DNA of 64,000 nt from Candidatus Stoquefichus sp. SB1 (GCF_001244545.1 NZ_LN852696.1:124001-188000), one strand, 5' to 3'; counted from the first letter of the stretch, positions 1 to 8,614 are shown. Translations and numbers: made by a program. The notes: generated from the sequence alone by a model not told the origin.

Positions 1-451
1 CCTCGATAATACTATCCTGTTGAATTTCTAATTGAGAGTAACTTTCAATATGACCTTTAATATTTGAAGAAATAATGGTAATTTTCTGAGCAGTAATATC
101 ACCAACAATAATAGCGTTATCAATAATTAAATGACCATTGATATGAATATTTCCAACGACCTTTCCTTTAATCTGAAGATCATTTTCAGCATTAATATGT
201 CCTTGTATCTCTGTTCCTTTAGATATGATAGTTGGTTCATGAGCAGCTTTCTCATTTCCATGATATTTGATAGCCGTTTGGGTCTGTTTAACAATGGATT
301 CTTTTGCTTTTTCTTCAGGTGTATGTTTCATTTCTGCTGATTGAGAAATTCTTGTTTGTATAGGATCATTTTCAATGTCATCATCTGTTTCGACAACTTC
401 AAAATATCTATCAATAAAACCATTCTTTATTTTTTTAATTTTATCATTCAT
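1..451 (-). CDS. Bactofilin, copy 1 (partial, C-terminus outside window)
   Basis: Cytoskeletal bactofilin (DUF583 family); such proteins polymerise into membrane-linked filaments that scaffold cell-wall or shape functions. The reading frame begins with an ATG at 451 behind a strong AAGGGGGAG ribosome site and runs off the left edge, so about 150 residues are visible. After an acidic, low-complexity linker (about residues 1-70) come short beta-helix-like repeats such as GTEIQGHINAEND and GKVVGNIHINGH, the bactofilin core. The core is almost identical to the complete gene at 767-1393, while the linker differs at many positions. The C-terminal end cannot be judged here. Family assignment is firm; its role in this cell is inferred. 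Confidence 0.9.
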   Translation of the reverse strand, partial: MNDKIKKIKNGFIDRYFEVVETDDDIENDPIQTRISQSAEMKHTPEEKAKESIVKQTQTAIKYHGNEKAAHEPTIISKGTEIQGHINAENDLQIKGKVVGNIHINGHLIIDNAIIVGDITAQKITIISSNIKGHIESYSQLEIQQDSIIE

Positions 452-485
452 ATTTTAAATTCTCCCCCTTTTTTCAGGTAATTTC

Positions 486-513
486 ATTATATAACATTTA
501 GATTGCGTGTCAA
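486..513 (-). promoter_or_regulatory. Promoter of bactofilin copy 1
   Basis: On the minus strand a TTGACA (508-513) is followed, after a 16-base spacer, by TATAAT (486-491), about 35 bases before the start codon at 451. The matching place in front of copy 2 has the TATAAT (1423-1428) but no TTGACA. The rest of the 452-766 gap holds only this promoter and the terminator of copy 2; nothing else was recognised. Confidence 0.7.
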
Positions 514-683
514 GGTGGGGGGATAGGGCATAATAATTGTTGTTTTTTTGGTTTAAATTGATATTTCAAATATCAAAATATTCTATTTGTAGCTGATAAG
601 TTTATCGGACGTATTATTAGTCTCAAATGCATGATTGAAAAAAATATTAAATTATCTGATAAAGTCATATTTATATACTATAG

Positions 684-714
684 ATATAAAACGGAAGATT
701 TGAAAATCTTCCGT
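684..714 (-). terminator. Rho-independent terminator after bactofilin copy 2
   Basis: Inverted repeat ACGGAAGATT (691-700) / AATCTTCCGT (705-714) with a 4-base loop. On the minus strand the stem is followed by TTTTATAT, about 50 bases beyond the stop codon at 767. No T-run follows on the plus strand, so it serves the minus strand. Confidence 0.75.
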
Positions 715-766
715 ATGGATTATAAAGCATGAACTCATTATAAAATTTTTTGCATTTGAAGAATAA

Positions 767-1393
767 CTATTCTTTTTTTGCCATTTTGATTTGACCATTC
801 AAGATGGCATTTTCATCAATTTTTAAATGTTTAGTAAGAATATCACCAGTTGTATGAGCAGTAGATGAAAGATGTAACAGTTCTCCGCAGTCAATATTTC
901 CATTACATTGACAAGCAATAAAAATATTTTGTCCTTTCATATCACCCTCGATAATACTATCCTGTTGAATTTCTAATTGAGAGTAACTTTCAATATGACC
1001 TTTAATATTTGAAGAAATAATGGTAATTTTCTGAGCAGTAATATCACCAACAATAATAGCATTATCAATAATTAAATGACCATTGATATGAATATTTCCA
1101 ACGACCTTTCCTTTAATCTGAAGATCATTTTCAGCATTAATATGTCCTTGTATTTCTGTTCCTTTAGATATGATAGTTGGTTCATGAGCAGCTTTCTCAT
1201 TTTCATGATATTTGATAGCCGTTTGTGCCTGTTTAACAATGGATTCTTTTGGCTTTTCTTCAGGTTTATGTTTTGCAACTGATGCCTGAGAAGCTTTTGT
1301 TTGTTTAGGGTCATCCTCATCCTCATCTGTTTCAACAACTTCAAAATATCTATCAATAAAACCATTTTTTATTTTTTGAATTTTATCATTCAT
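767..1393 (-). CDS. Bactofilin, copy 2 (complete)
   Basis: Complete 208-residue bactofilin. Residues 1-75 form a charged linker (acidic cluster EVVETDEDEDD, then a Lys/Gln/Ser-rich stretch); from about 80 onward short repeating beta-strand units (GTEIQGHI, GKVVGNIHI, GDITAQKITII, GHIESYSQLEI, GDMKGQNIFI, GDILTKHLKI) build the beta-helical polymerising domain. There is no transmembrane helix, so membrane contact would be through a partner or terminal residues. The start has a GGGGGAA ribosome site and a TATAAT at 1423-1428 but no evident -35 box. It lies upstream of its near-identical sister (1-451) with an intervening terminator, so the two are probably transcribed separately. Confidence 0.92.
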   Translation of the reverse strand: MNDKIQKIKNGFIDRYFEVVETDEDEDDPKQTKASQASVAKHKPEEKPKESIVKQAQTAIKYHENEKAAHEPTIISKGTEIQGHINAENDLQIKGKVVGNIHINGHLIIDNAIIVGDITAQKITIISSNIKGHIESYSQLEIQQDSIIEGDMKGQNIFIACQCNGNIDCGELLHLSSTAHTTGDILTKHLKIDENAILNGQIKMAKKE

Positions 1394-1529
1394 ATTTTTA
1401 TTCCCCCTTTTCGTGTAATTTTATTATATAACATTTTTAAATTATTTTGGGATTATGGGGATAAAAAGGAATTTCAACGGAGAAAGTATCAAAAAATAGG
1501 GAGGAAATATATTTATATTGCAAAAAAGT

Positions 1530-1610
1530 GAAATCGGTTCCATAAATTTCATAAAATATATTGACATAATGATTGATAGTGACTATAATATCAAGTGTGG
1601 AACCGGTTCT
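1530..1610 (+). promoter_or_regulatory. Sucrose operon promoter with two LacI-type operators
   Basis: A near-perfect sigma-A promoter, TTGACA (1561-1566), 17-base spacer, TATAAT (1584-1589), lies between two palindromes with the central CG typical of LacI-family sites: GAAATCGGTTCC (1530-1541) upstream of -35 and GGAACCGGTTCT (1599-1610) at the expected transcript start. Their centres are 69 bases apart. The likely ligand is the LacI-family protein encoded at 6415-7407. A GAGGAGG ribosome site follows just before the ATG at 1636. Confidence 0.8.
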
Positions 1611-1635
1611 ATATCGGTAAGAGGAGGAAGAAAAT

Positions 1636-3561
1636 ATGAATGAGAGTAAACAAGAAAAATATTTACGCATTTCTCAAGACCTTGTTAAATATGTTGGAGG
1701 TTTAGAGAATATTCAAGGTGTTGCTCATTGTGCAACAAGACTTCGTATTGTTTTAAAAGACAATGATCTTGCAAATATTGAAAAATTGGAAGATGTTGAT
1801 TTGGTAAAAGGGGTATTTATTGCTGGGGATCAGCTTCAATTGATTTTTGGGGCAGGTCTGGTTAATGATGTTTATGAAGTTTTTAGTCAATATACACATA
1901 CAGAAAATATGTCACTTGGCGATATTAAACAACAGAGTGCTAAAAAACAAAATCCTTTTCAGGCAGTGATTAAATCATTATCTGATGTCTTTATTGATAT
2001 TATGCCAGGAATTCTTGCAGCTGCATTACTTATGGGAATTACAGGTGTTTTAAGTAAATGGGATGTTGTCACAAATAATGAAACATTATATGCAATTAAT
2101 AAGCTTGCGAGTTTAGCATCTAATGGAATTTTTGCTATTTTACCTATGGCAGTATGTTATAGTGCATGTAAAAGATATGGTGGGAAACCAATCCTTGGCT
2201 TAATTGTTGGGGCAATTATGCTTGATTCATCACTGGCAAATGCATATTCAGTTGGAAGTGGAACGGCAGTGCCAGAAATTATTCATATTTTAGGCTTACC
2301 AATAGAACTTGTTGGTTTTCAAGGCGGAATTATTATTGCGTTGATGATGGGATTTATTGTTGCAAAGTTAGATATTTTCTTTGATAAGAAGATTCCTGAT
2401 GTTGTGAAGTTGTTATTTTCACCATTGTTTACTGTTTTTATTTCAACTGTTTTATTGTTTACGATTATTGGACCAGCAGGTCGTGAATTATCTAATATTA
2501 TTACAGGTGGTTTGATTTGGACAACACAAAATTTAGGTGTATTAGGTTATATGATTTTTGCTGGAGTGCAACAGATTATTGTTATTACAGGATTACATCA
2601 TATTTTAGGAGCTATTGAAGCACAATTAATTGCTGATACAGGAAGAAACTTCTTAAATCCATTAATGTCAGTTGCTTTAATGGGACAAGGTGGTGCTGTT
2701 TTAGGATATTTAGCTTTGAATTGGAAAAATTTAAAAGCCAGAGAATTATGTATTCCTTCATTTGCTTCAACTTTATTTGGAATTAGTGAACCAGCTATTT
2801 TTGGTATTAACTTAAGATATAAATTTCCACTTGTTGCGGGATGTTTAGGTGGAGCGTTAGCAGGTGCATATGTTTACTTTACGAATTTAGCAGCATTTGG
2901 TTTTGGAACAACAGCTGTACCAGGTATTGCAATTTGTGATCCGTCAAATAATGGGTATATAAATTATATTATTGCTCATCTGATTGCTTTAATTGGTGGT
3001 TGTGTATTAGCAATTGTGTTTGGAAAAATGACAGGTCATCAAAATAAATCAGAAGATATTCAAACAGTTGTTGAAGAAATGGAATCTGAAAATGAGTATA
3101 CTGGTGAAATTAAAGTGGTATCACCAGTTAAAGGAATAGTTAAAAATATTGGAGAATCATCTGATCCTACTTTTGCTTCTAAAGCTATGGGAGATGGTAT
3201 TGCAGTTATCGTTGATGATGGTGAAGTTATGGCACCTTGTGATGGAAAAGTAACATTTGTTTTCCCAAGCAAACATGCTATTGGAATTACAATGAAAGAT
3301 GGTTCAAGTGTTCTTATTCATTGTGGAATTGATACAGTGAATATGAATGGTGAAGGTTTTGAGACATTTGTAAGTGTAGATCAAGAAGTAAAAAAAGGTG
3401 AATTGCTGTTAAGATTTGATACAGATTTAGTGAAAAAGAAGGGTTATTCAACTGAAACAATGATGGCATTTGAATTAAAAGAAGGTCGTCAACTACAAAT
3501 GAAATATACTGGGCAGACTGATGGTAGTGATGTTATAGCTGTTTTGGGGTCAAATTTATGA
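1636..3561 (+). CDS. scrA: PTS sucrose-type transporter, EIIBCA fusion
   Basis: Single-chain phosphotransferase permease (641 residues) that takes up and phosphorylates a sugar, most likely sucrose. Domain order: EIIB (about 1-90) with the phospho-cysteine in GVAHCATRLRI (Cys32); EIIC with about ten membrane segments (about 105-455) including FGISEPAIFGINLRYKFP, typical of the glucose-sucrose superfamily; EIIA (about 485-625) with the phospho-histidine in LIHCGIDTVNM (His562). Phosphate would arrive from HPr (11353-11622). The EIIA domain is fused, so no separate Crr-like protein is needed. It is the first gene of an operon with two GH32 hydrolases, overlapping the next start by ATGA. Sucrose specificity is inferred from the GH32 neighbours; another fructoside is possible. 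Confidence 0.9.
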   Translation: MNESKQEKYLRISQDLVKYVGGLENIQGVAHCATRLRIVLKDNDLANIEKLEDVDLVKGVFIAGDQLQLIFGAGLVNDVYEVFSQYTHTENMSLGDIKQQSAKKQNPFQAVIKSLSDVFIDIMPGILAAALLMGITGVLSKWDVVTNNETLYAINKLASLASNGIFAILPMAVCYSACKRYGGKPILGLIVGAIMLDSSLANAYSVGSGTAVPEIIHILGLPIELVGFQGGIIIALMMGFIVAKLDIFFDKKIPDVVKLLFSPLFTVFISTVLLFTIIGPAGRELSNIITGGLIWTTQNLGVLGYMIFAGVQQIIVITGLHHILGAIEAQLIADTGRNFLNPLMSVALMGQGGAVLGYLALNWKNLKARELCIPSFASTLFGISEPAIFGINLRYKFPLVAGCLGGALAGAYVYFTNLAAFGFGTTAVPGIAICDPSNNGYINYIIAHLIALIGGCVLAIVFGKMTGHQNKSEDIQTVVEEMESENEYTGEIKVVSPVKGIVKNIGESSDPTFASKAMGDGIAVIVDDGEVMAPCDGKVTFVFPSKHAIGITMKDGSSVLIHCGIDTVNMNGEGFETFVSVDQEVKKGELLLRFDTDLVKKKGYSTETMMAFELKEGRQLQMKYTGQTDGSDVIAVLGSNL

Positions 3562-4991
3562 TGACGAAAGAAGATTATTTAAAAGAATATGATCAGCATC
3601 AAAAGATGCGAGAGAATGTTCGCGAAGACAAATATCGTTTAAAATATCATTTAATGCCACCTACTGGTTTTCTTAATGATCCTAATGGTCTATGTCAAAA
3701 AGATGGTGTTTATCATATTTATTTTCAATATACTCCCTTTGATTGTGGCTGGGGTACAAAGCTTTGGGGACATTATACAACTCGTGATATGATTCATTTT
3801 TGTGAAGAAGAGCCTTTTCTTTATCCTGATACAATTATGGATCGAGATGGCGTTTATAGTGGTTCGGCTTTTATAAAAGATAATATCATTCATTACTTTT
3901 ATACAGGGAATGTTAAATTATGTGATCGTGATGATTATGACTATATTCAAGAAGGACGAGAACAAAATACGATTCATTTTACGAGTAAAGATGGTTATGA
4001 AATCTCCAAAAAAGAATTAATTTTATCAAATAATGACTATCCAGCAGATATGTCTAAACATGTGCGTGACCCTAAAATTTTTGAAAAAGATGGTTACTAT
4101 TATATGGCTTTAGGTGCACGTAGTCGAGATGATCAAGGATGTGTGTTATTATATCGTAGTGTAGATTTACAGCATTTTGAATATTATAATCGTTTGATGT
4201 TGCCTGACTATGGTTATATGTGGGAATGCCCTGATTTATTTGAATTAGATGGACAATTGTTTTTAATGACATGTCCGCAAGGATTAAAGCAACAGGGGCA
4301 TAACTTTGCCAATGTTTATCAAACGGGGTACTTTCCTGTAGACTATGACTTTATAAATAATACTTATACACTAGGTGATTTCAAAGAGTTGGATAGAGGC
4401 TTTGATATTTATGCACCACAAAGCTTCTTAGATGAAAAAGGGCGTCGTATTCAATATGGCTGGATGGGACTTCCTGATACAGATTATGATAATCAGCCAA
4501 CGATTGAACATGACTGGCAGCATGCTTTAACAATGCCTAAAGTTTTAACTTATCGTCATCATCAAATCTATCAACAGCCATTAGAAGAAATGAAACAGTT
4601 AAGAGAATCAAAAATCCAATCTAATTGTCATCATATTCAACAGACAGATACTATCTGTTATGAAATGAAAATTGAATTCACAAAAAATCAAGATTTTAAC
4701 CTTGAAATTCGTCAAGATGTTCATTTGACTTATCAGGATGCATTATTAACTTTGTCATTAGGTGAAAGTGGCAGAGGTCGTACAAGTCGAAGTGTAGATA
4801 TTCAAGAAATATCTGATATTACAATCTTTAGTGATACTTCTAGCTTAGAAATCTTTATTAATGATGGTCAGGAAGTTTTCACAACACGTTTATATAGTTC
4901 ATCATTCCATCAGCGTGTTCAATTCTTAACAGATAATGAAGGCCAAGTTACTTTTTATCCTTTAAAATCTTATGATATAACAAAAAAGTGA
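3558..4991 (+). CDS. scrB: GH32 sucrose-6-phosphate hydrolase
   Basis: Cytoplasmic beta-fructofuranosidase of family GH32 (477 residues, usual length for ScrB/SacA). It would split the sucrose-6-phosphate made by the upstream PTS into glucose-6-phosphate and fructose. All three signature blocks are visible: FLNDPNG with the nucleophile Asp41, HVRDPKIF (transition-state stabiliser) and MWECPDLF (acid/base Glu). A five-blade N-terminal propeller is followed by a C-terminal beta-sandwich (from about 370). There is no signal peptide, in keeping with a phosphorylated intracellular substrate. Its start overlaps the PTS stop (ATGA), indicating translational coupling; a second ATG at 3561 is equally possible. 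Confidence 0.9.
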   Translation: MMTKEDYLKEYDQHQKMRENVREDKYRLKYHLMPPTGFLNDPNGLCQKDGVYHIYFQYTPFDCGWGTKLWGHYTTRDMIHFCEEEPFLYPDTIMDRDGVYSGSAFIKDNIIHYFYTGNVKLCDRDDYDYIQEGREQNTIHFTSKDGYEISKKELILSNNDYPADMSKHVRDPKIFEKDGYYYMALGARSRDDQGCVLLYRSVDLQHFEYYNRLMLPDYGYMWECPDLFELDGQLFLMTCPQGLKQQGHNFANVYQTGYFPVDYDFINNTYTLGDFKELDRGFDIYAPQSFLDEKGRRIQYGWMGLPDTDYDNQPTIEHDWQHALTMPKVLTYRHHQIYQQPLEEMKQLRESKIQSNCHHIQQTDTICYEMKIEFTKNQDFNLEIRQDVHLTYQDALLTLSLGESGRGRTSRSVDIQEISDITIFSDTSSLEIFINDGQEVFTTRLYSSSFHQRVQFLTDNEGQVTFYPLKSYDITKK

Positions 4992-6355
4992 AACATATGA
5001 ATCAGCAAGATCCTTATCGTTTACATTATCATTTAATGCCATTACAAGGATCATTGGCCGATCCTAATGGAATGTGTCAAATTAATGATACTTATCATAT
5101 TTACTATATATACAATCCCCTTGCATGTACAACAAAAGAAAGAACGGCTTGTGTTTGGGGACATTACAGTACAAAAGATTTTATTCATTTTAAAGTAGAA
5201 CCGATTGCAATTAAACCCGATCAGCCTTGGGATAAAGATGGTGTTTATAGTGGGAGCAGTCTTTATGAAGATCATCAATTGTCAGTCTATTATACAGGCA
5301 ATGTCCGTTATCAAGGTGATTATGATTATATTCATGATGGTCGACAACAAAATGTTATGATGACAACATCAAAAGATGGTATTCATTTTTCATCAAAACA
5401 ATTATTGCTGACAAATGATGATTTTCCTGCGTCTATGACAAAACATGTCAGAGACCCACAAGTCTTTAAAGAAGATTGTTATTATATGGTCCTTGGGGCA
5501 CGTCATTTAGAAAATAAAGGATTAGTGCTTATCTATAAAAGTCAGGATAAAATTCACTGGAACTATTGGAAACAATTAACTACCTCATATCCATGTGGTT
5601 ACATGTGGGAATGTCCTGATCTCATAACGCTTAACCAGCAGCGTATTCTTTTGACTTGTCCCCAAGGTATTCCTCAAACGGAAGTTTATCAGAATCAGCA
5701 TCAATGTGGATATTTTGAAGTTATTGGTGATTGGAATGGAGAATGTGATCTGGGTGATTTTAAACTATTGGATTATGGATTTGATTTTTATGCAGCAAGA
5801 ACATTTTTAACACAAAAAGGTGAACGTATCTTGTTTGCATGGATGGGCATGTCAGAAGCCTCTTATAGTCAAAATATCACTTATCGTGATGGCTGGATGC
5901 AAGCGATGGCTATGCCACGTCTATTGACTTATCGTCATCACCATATTTATCAATCACCAATTGAACAAATGAAAGATTTGCGTCTATCACATCAAGTCTT
6001 TTTACCTTTTGAAAGAATCTATAAAGAATCCCTTTGTTTTGAATTACTTATATCAAACATTAACTGTGATGAAATGACTATCCAATTTCGAAAAGACTGT
6101 TATTTAAGATATAAGGATCAGATGCTTATTTTAGATATGGGAACTTGTGGTGATGGAAGAGATAAAAGACAACTTAAAGTCAAACACTTGGATAAACTTC
6201 ATATTTATAGTGATACAAGTTCATTAGAAATCTTTATTAATGATGGTTATTATACGATGACTTCTAGAATTTTTAGTTTGAATAATCAATTGATTATTGA
6301 ATCTATTGATGCTCATATTGATTATTATGAATTAGGACAATATCAAATCTATTAA
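4988..6355 (+). CDS. Second GH32 family glycosidase (paralogue)
   Basis: A 455-residue GH32 enzyme closely resembling its upstream neighbour in order and motifs: nucleophile block SLADPNG (Asp25), HVRDPQVF and MWECPDLI (Glu). The triad is intact, but the Asn normally preceding the nucleophile is Ala, and an insertion with TTKERTACVWG follows the first block, so substrate preference may differ (for example kestose-phosphate or another fructoside). There is no signal peptide. The GTG at 4988 overlaps the preceding stop as GTGA; an in-frame ATG lies at 4997 and neither has a clear ribosome site, so translation is probably coupled. It is the last gene before a terminator. Confidence 0.85.
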   Translation: MKHMNQQDPYRLHYHLMPLQGSLADPNGMCQINDTYHIYYIYNPLACTTKERTACVWGHYSTKDFIHFKVEPIAIKPDQPWDKDGVYSGSSLYEDHQLSVYYTGNVRYQGDYDYIHDGRQQNVMMTTSKDGIHFSSKQLLLTNDDFPASMTKHVRDPQVFKEDCYYMVLGARHLENKGLVLIYKSQDKIHWNYWKQLTTSYPCGYMWECPDLITLNQQRILLTCPQGIPQTEVYQNQHQCGYFEVIGDWNGECDLGDFKLLDYGFDFYAARTFLTQKGERILFAWMGMSEASYSQNITYRDGWMQAMAMPRLLTYRHHHIYQSPIEQMKDLRLSHQVFLPFERIYKESLCFELLISNINCDEMTIQFRKDCYLRYKDQMLILDMGTCGDGRDKRQLKVKHLDKLHIYSDTSSLEIFINDGYYTMTSRIFSLNNQLIIESIDAHIDYYELGQYQIY

Positions 6356-6386
6356 AATCCTTGCTTGCAAGGATTTTCTTTTCTTG
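6354..6386 (+). terminator. Terminator of the sucrose operon
   Basis: Ten-base-pair stem AAAATCCTTG (6354-6363) / CAAGGATTTT (6368-6377), loop CTTG, followed by CTTTTCTTG. It overlaps the stop codon of the second GH32 gene. A TATAAT at 6387-6392 directly after it is the probable -10 of the regulator gene. Confidence 0.8.
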
Positions 6387-6414
6387 TATAATTAAAGCAT
6401 AAGGATGAGATTTT

Positions 6415-7407
6415 ATGGAAAATAAGAAATTAACAATGAATGATATAGCCAAAATGGCAGGTGTTGCCAAAAGTACTGTTTCAAGGTATTTTAATGGTGG
6501 TTATGTTAAGGAAGAGACAAGGGAAAAATTAAAAAAGATTATTGATGAGTATCATTATGAACCGAATGCTGTAGCTCAAAGCTTAAAAGCAAAAAGAACG
6601 CATACAATAGGAATAGTAGCTCCTTGTTTAGATTCAATTACTTCATCAAGAATGCTGATGGCAATTGATGAATATTTAAAAAATAAAGGGTATACGACCA
6701 TTATCATGAATACCAATCATAATGAGATAAGAGAATTAGCTTCAATAGAACATTTATGGCGAATGAATGTTGATGGTATTATCTTATTAGCAACAGCTGT
6801 AACGATGACGCACCAGCAACTTGCCAGTCAATTAGATATACCTATATTAGTTGTTGCTCAATTGATGAAAGGTGGTATTTCAATTATTTATGATGATTAT
6901 CATGCTGGTTATGATGTGGGAAGTTATGCTGCCCAAATGAATCATCAGCATATTCTTTATATGGGCGTTGGGCATAAAGATGAAGCAGTAGGGGTACAAA
7001 GAAAAAAAGGTGTCCTTGATGCTTTAAAAGATCATCAGCGTGAACATGTTGTTGTTAAAGAAACGAGTTTCTCATTTCGTGACTCACGAAAAATCATTAA
7101 AGAATACCTGCAAAAACATACACCATCATTGATTATTTGTGCTACTGATAATATTGCTTTGGCTTGTTATAAAGAAATTATGGAAAAAGGTTTAAAGGTA
7201 CCAGAAGATATTTCCTTGATAGGTTTTGGTGGTTATGAAGTCTCATCATTAATAACGCCAAGTCTATGTACTATTCGATATGATAATGAATTAGCAGGGC
7301 AAATGGCAGGAAAAACAATGATGCAGCTTATTGAGAAAGAACCAGTTGCACAAACACAGTTGATTGGTTATGAATTAATTAAAGGTGGAAGTGTGAAAAG
7401 GCTATAA
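6415..7407 (+). CDS. scrR: LacI-family regulator of the sucrose operon
   Basis: A 330-residue LacI/GalR repressor. Residues 6-30 form the helix-turn-helix and hinge start (MNDIAKMAGVAKSTVSRYFNGG), followed by the hinge and NAVAQSLKAKRTHTIGIV, which leads into the periplasmic-binding-like sensor domain (about 60-330). It lies directly after the sucrose operon, separated by a terminator and its own TATAAT (6387-6392), with AAGGATGAG as ribosome site. By position it should bind the two CG-centred palindromes around the promoter at 1561-1589. The effector (a fructoside, or sugar phosphate) cannot be read from the sequence. Confidence 0.88.
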   Translation: MENKKLTMNDIAKMAGVAKSTVSRYFNGGYVKEETREKLKKIIDEYHYEPNAVAQSLKAKRTHTIGIVAPCLDSITSSRMLMAIDEYLKNKGYTTIIMNTNHNEIRELASIEHLWRMNVDGIILLATAVTMTHQQLASQLDIPILVVAQLMKGGISIIYDDYHAGYDVGSYAAQMNHQHILYMGVGHKDEAVGVQRKKGVLDALKDHQREHVVVKETSFSFRDSRKIIKEYLQKHTPSLIICATDNIALACYKEIMEKGLKVPEDISLIGFGGYEVSSLITPSLCTIRYDNELAGQMAGKTMMQLIEKEPVAQTQLIGYELIKGGSVKRL

Positions 7408-7520
7408 TAAGTTGATTTTATGAGTTGTTTTATAATTATTGGTTATTCAACAATGTTATAAATAAGATAACTGCAAGATAAAAGTAGATAATTGTTTTGT
7501 ATAGTGTATAAAACACAAGG

Positions 7521-7538
7521 AAATCAAATATTTGATTT
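7521..7538. promoter_or_regulatory. Perfect 18-bp palindrome before small membrane protein gene
   Basis: AAATCAAATATTTGATTT is exactly self-complementary and lies 36 bases before the ATG at 7574, just after a possible TATAAA (7507-7512). It could be an operator or a small 5' hairpin. No regulator of a recognisable matching type is adjacent. Confidence 0.4.
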
Positions 7539-7573
7539 TACATAATCTTAGAAGTGGGTACAGGGAAGAAAGT

Positions 7574-7957
7574 ATGAAGAAAAAAATTTTAATGATTATT
7601 GTGTTTGTTATTGTATTGTTTTTTGGATATAAGTTGATTACAGATTCATCTGATCCTAACCAAAATCCAGCCACAATTCCGTTATGTCATATACTTGGAC
7701 ATAGCTATCTTACAAATGATCCTAGAGCTGAATTGGAAGATATTGAAAATGGATATGAATTTTATGGAACAATTGATAAATATAGAGAGGTTTATCATGT
7801 AGATGATAAACATGAGGATTTGTCTACAAATTATGAAGGCTATCTTAATAAGGATATTTATTATAATCAAATGGATGATCAAAATATTTATATAAAATTA
7901 GAAGAGAATAAATTTTTGAAGATGCATTATAGTGAGTCAATAAATTATAAAGATTAA
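7574..7957 (+). CDS. Small membrane-anchored protein of unknown function
   Basis: A 127-residue protein not recognised. An N-terminal Lys-rich start and one hydrophobic helix (about 4-20, ILMIIVFVIVLFFGY) act as signal anchor; the remaining ~105 residues are hydrophilic, rich in Asp, Glu, Asn and Tyr, and would face outside. An upstream TTG in frame (7532) would add 14 residues, but the ATG at 7574 has the AGGGAAGAA ribosome site and places the Lys residues before the helix as expected. It stands alone between the sucrose regulator and a convergent nitroreductase. No homologue or function can be named from sight. Confidence 0.65.
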   Translation: MKKKILMIIVFVIVLFFGYKLITDSSDPNQNPATIPLCHILGHSYLTNDPRAELEDIENGYEFYGTIDKYREVYHVDDKHEDLSTNYEGYLNKDIYYNQMDDQNIYIKLEENKFLKMHYSESINYKD

Positions 7958-7966
7958 ACTTAAAAT

Positions 7967-8010
7967 AAAAAGTATTATCTCAAACCCTAAGGTTAAAGAT
8001 AATACTTTTT
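7967..8010. terminator. Bidirectional terminator
   Basis: Long stem formed by AAAAAGTATTATCT (7967-7980) and AGATAATACTTTT (7997-8009), A-rich on the left and T-rich on the right, so it ends transcripts from both sides: the small membrane protein gene (plus) and the nitroreductase gene (minus), whose stop codon touches it at 8010. Confidence 0.8.
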
Positions 8011-8546
8011 TAAATGATATGGATTCTACTTGCGTTTTTTTCTTTAGAAGGTTCATCTAAAGCAGCATAACCTAAGGCTGCACATCCAATGACTTGATGG
8101 TTTGCTGGAATCCCAATTTCACTGAGAACAGCACGGACTTCTTCAACGTTTTGAGTATCACGTAATTGATTAATCCAGCATGATCCGATTTGTAAACTCG
8201 TTGCTGCTAAGAAGATATTTTCCAACATACAGCTTCCATCTTCAATTCGCTTGCTGTCATATTCAGGACCACTAACAATAACAAGCACAGGCGCATGATA
8301 AGCACAATGATAATCTTCTGGTTTGGTTTCTCCTCTTTCATTAAAAACATATGTAATTGCATTCGCAAGTTTATCGATGAGCATTTTGTCAGTAATCGCA
8401 AATGCTTCACACAATTGTCGATTCATAGCACTAGGTGCTTGTATGGCAGCATTAAGAATTATTGTTAAGGTGTCAAAGTCCAATGGTTTATCCTGATAAC
8501 TGCGGCAACTTTTTCTTTTTGCTATGGTTTGTAAAGTTTCATTCAT
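8010..8546 (-). CDS. Nitroreductase-family flavoprotein
   Basis: A 178-residue protein of the nitroreductase / FMN-dependent oxidoreductase fold, which reduces nitro-compounds, quinones or other acceptors with NAD(P)H. The FMN-phosphate region KRKSCRSYQDKPLD near the N-terminus, the middle APSAMNRQLCEAFAI block and the C-terminal GIPANHQVIGCAALGYA block are all characteristic. Length matches small nitroreductases. It is monocistronic, with its start at 8546 preceded by AGGTG. The physiological acceptor is unknown. Confidence 0.85.
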   Translation of the reverse strand: MNETLQTIAKRKSCRSYQDKPLDFDTLTIILNAAIQAPSAMNRQLCEAFAITDKMLIDKLANAITYVFNERGETKPEDYHCAYHAPVLVIVSGPEYDSKRIEDGSCMLENIFLAATSLQIGSCWINQLRDTQNVEEVRAVLSEIGIPANHQVIGCAALGYAALDEPSKEKNASRIHII

Positions 8547-8614
8547 GATTTTATCACCTCTCCTTATATTATAAACTGAAACGTCTAAAAAACAATGATA
8601 ATCACATAAATATG

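Larger units (their letters stand above)
1..1434. repeat. Tandem duplication covering two bactofilin genes
   Basis: Position 1 onward matches position 946 onward. The two copies differ at only a handful of bases over the first roughly 285 bases, then diverge in the linker-coding part, including a net 3-base in-frame difference. Similarity continues through the start codon and the TATAAT box and stops near 497 in copy 1 and 1434 in copy 2, between the -10 and -35 positions. This is a head-to-tail gene duplication with period about 942-945 bases. Confidence 0.9.

Noticed and set aside
131-1282. Two similar plus-strand open frames of about 69 codons (131-340 and 1076-1282)
   Set aside because: They lie antisense to the bactofilin cores and are duplicated only because the genes are. 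No ribosome site, and the protein is a low-complexity shadow.
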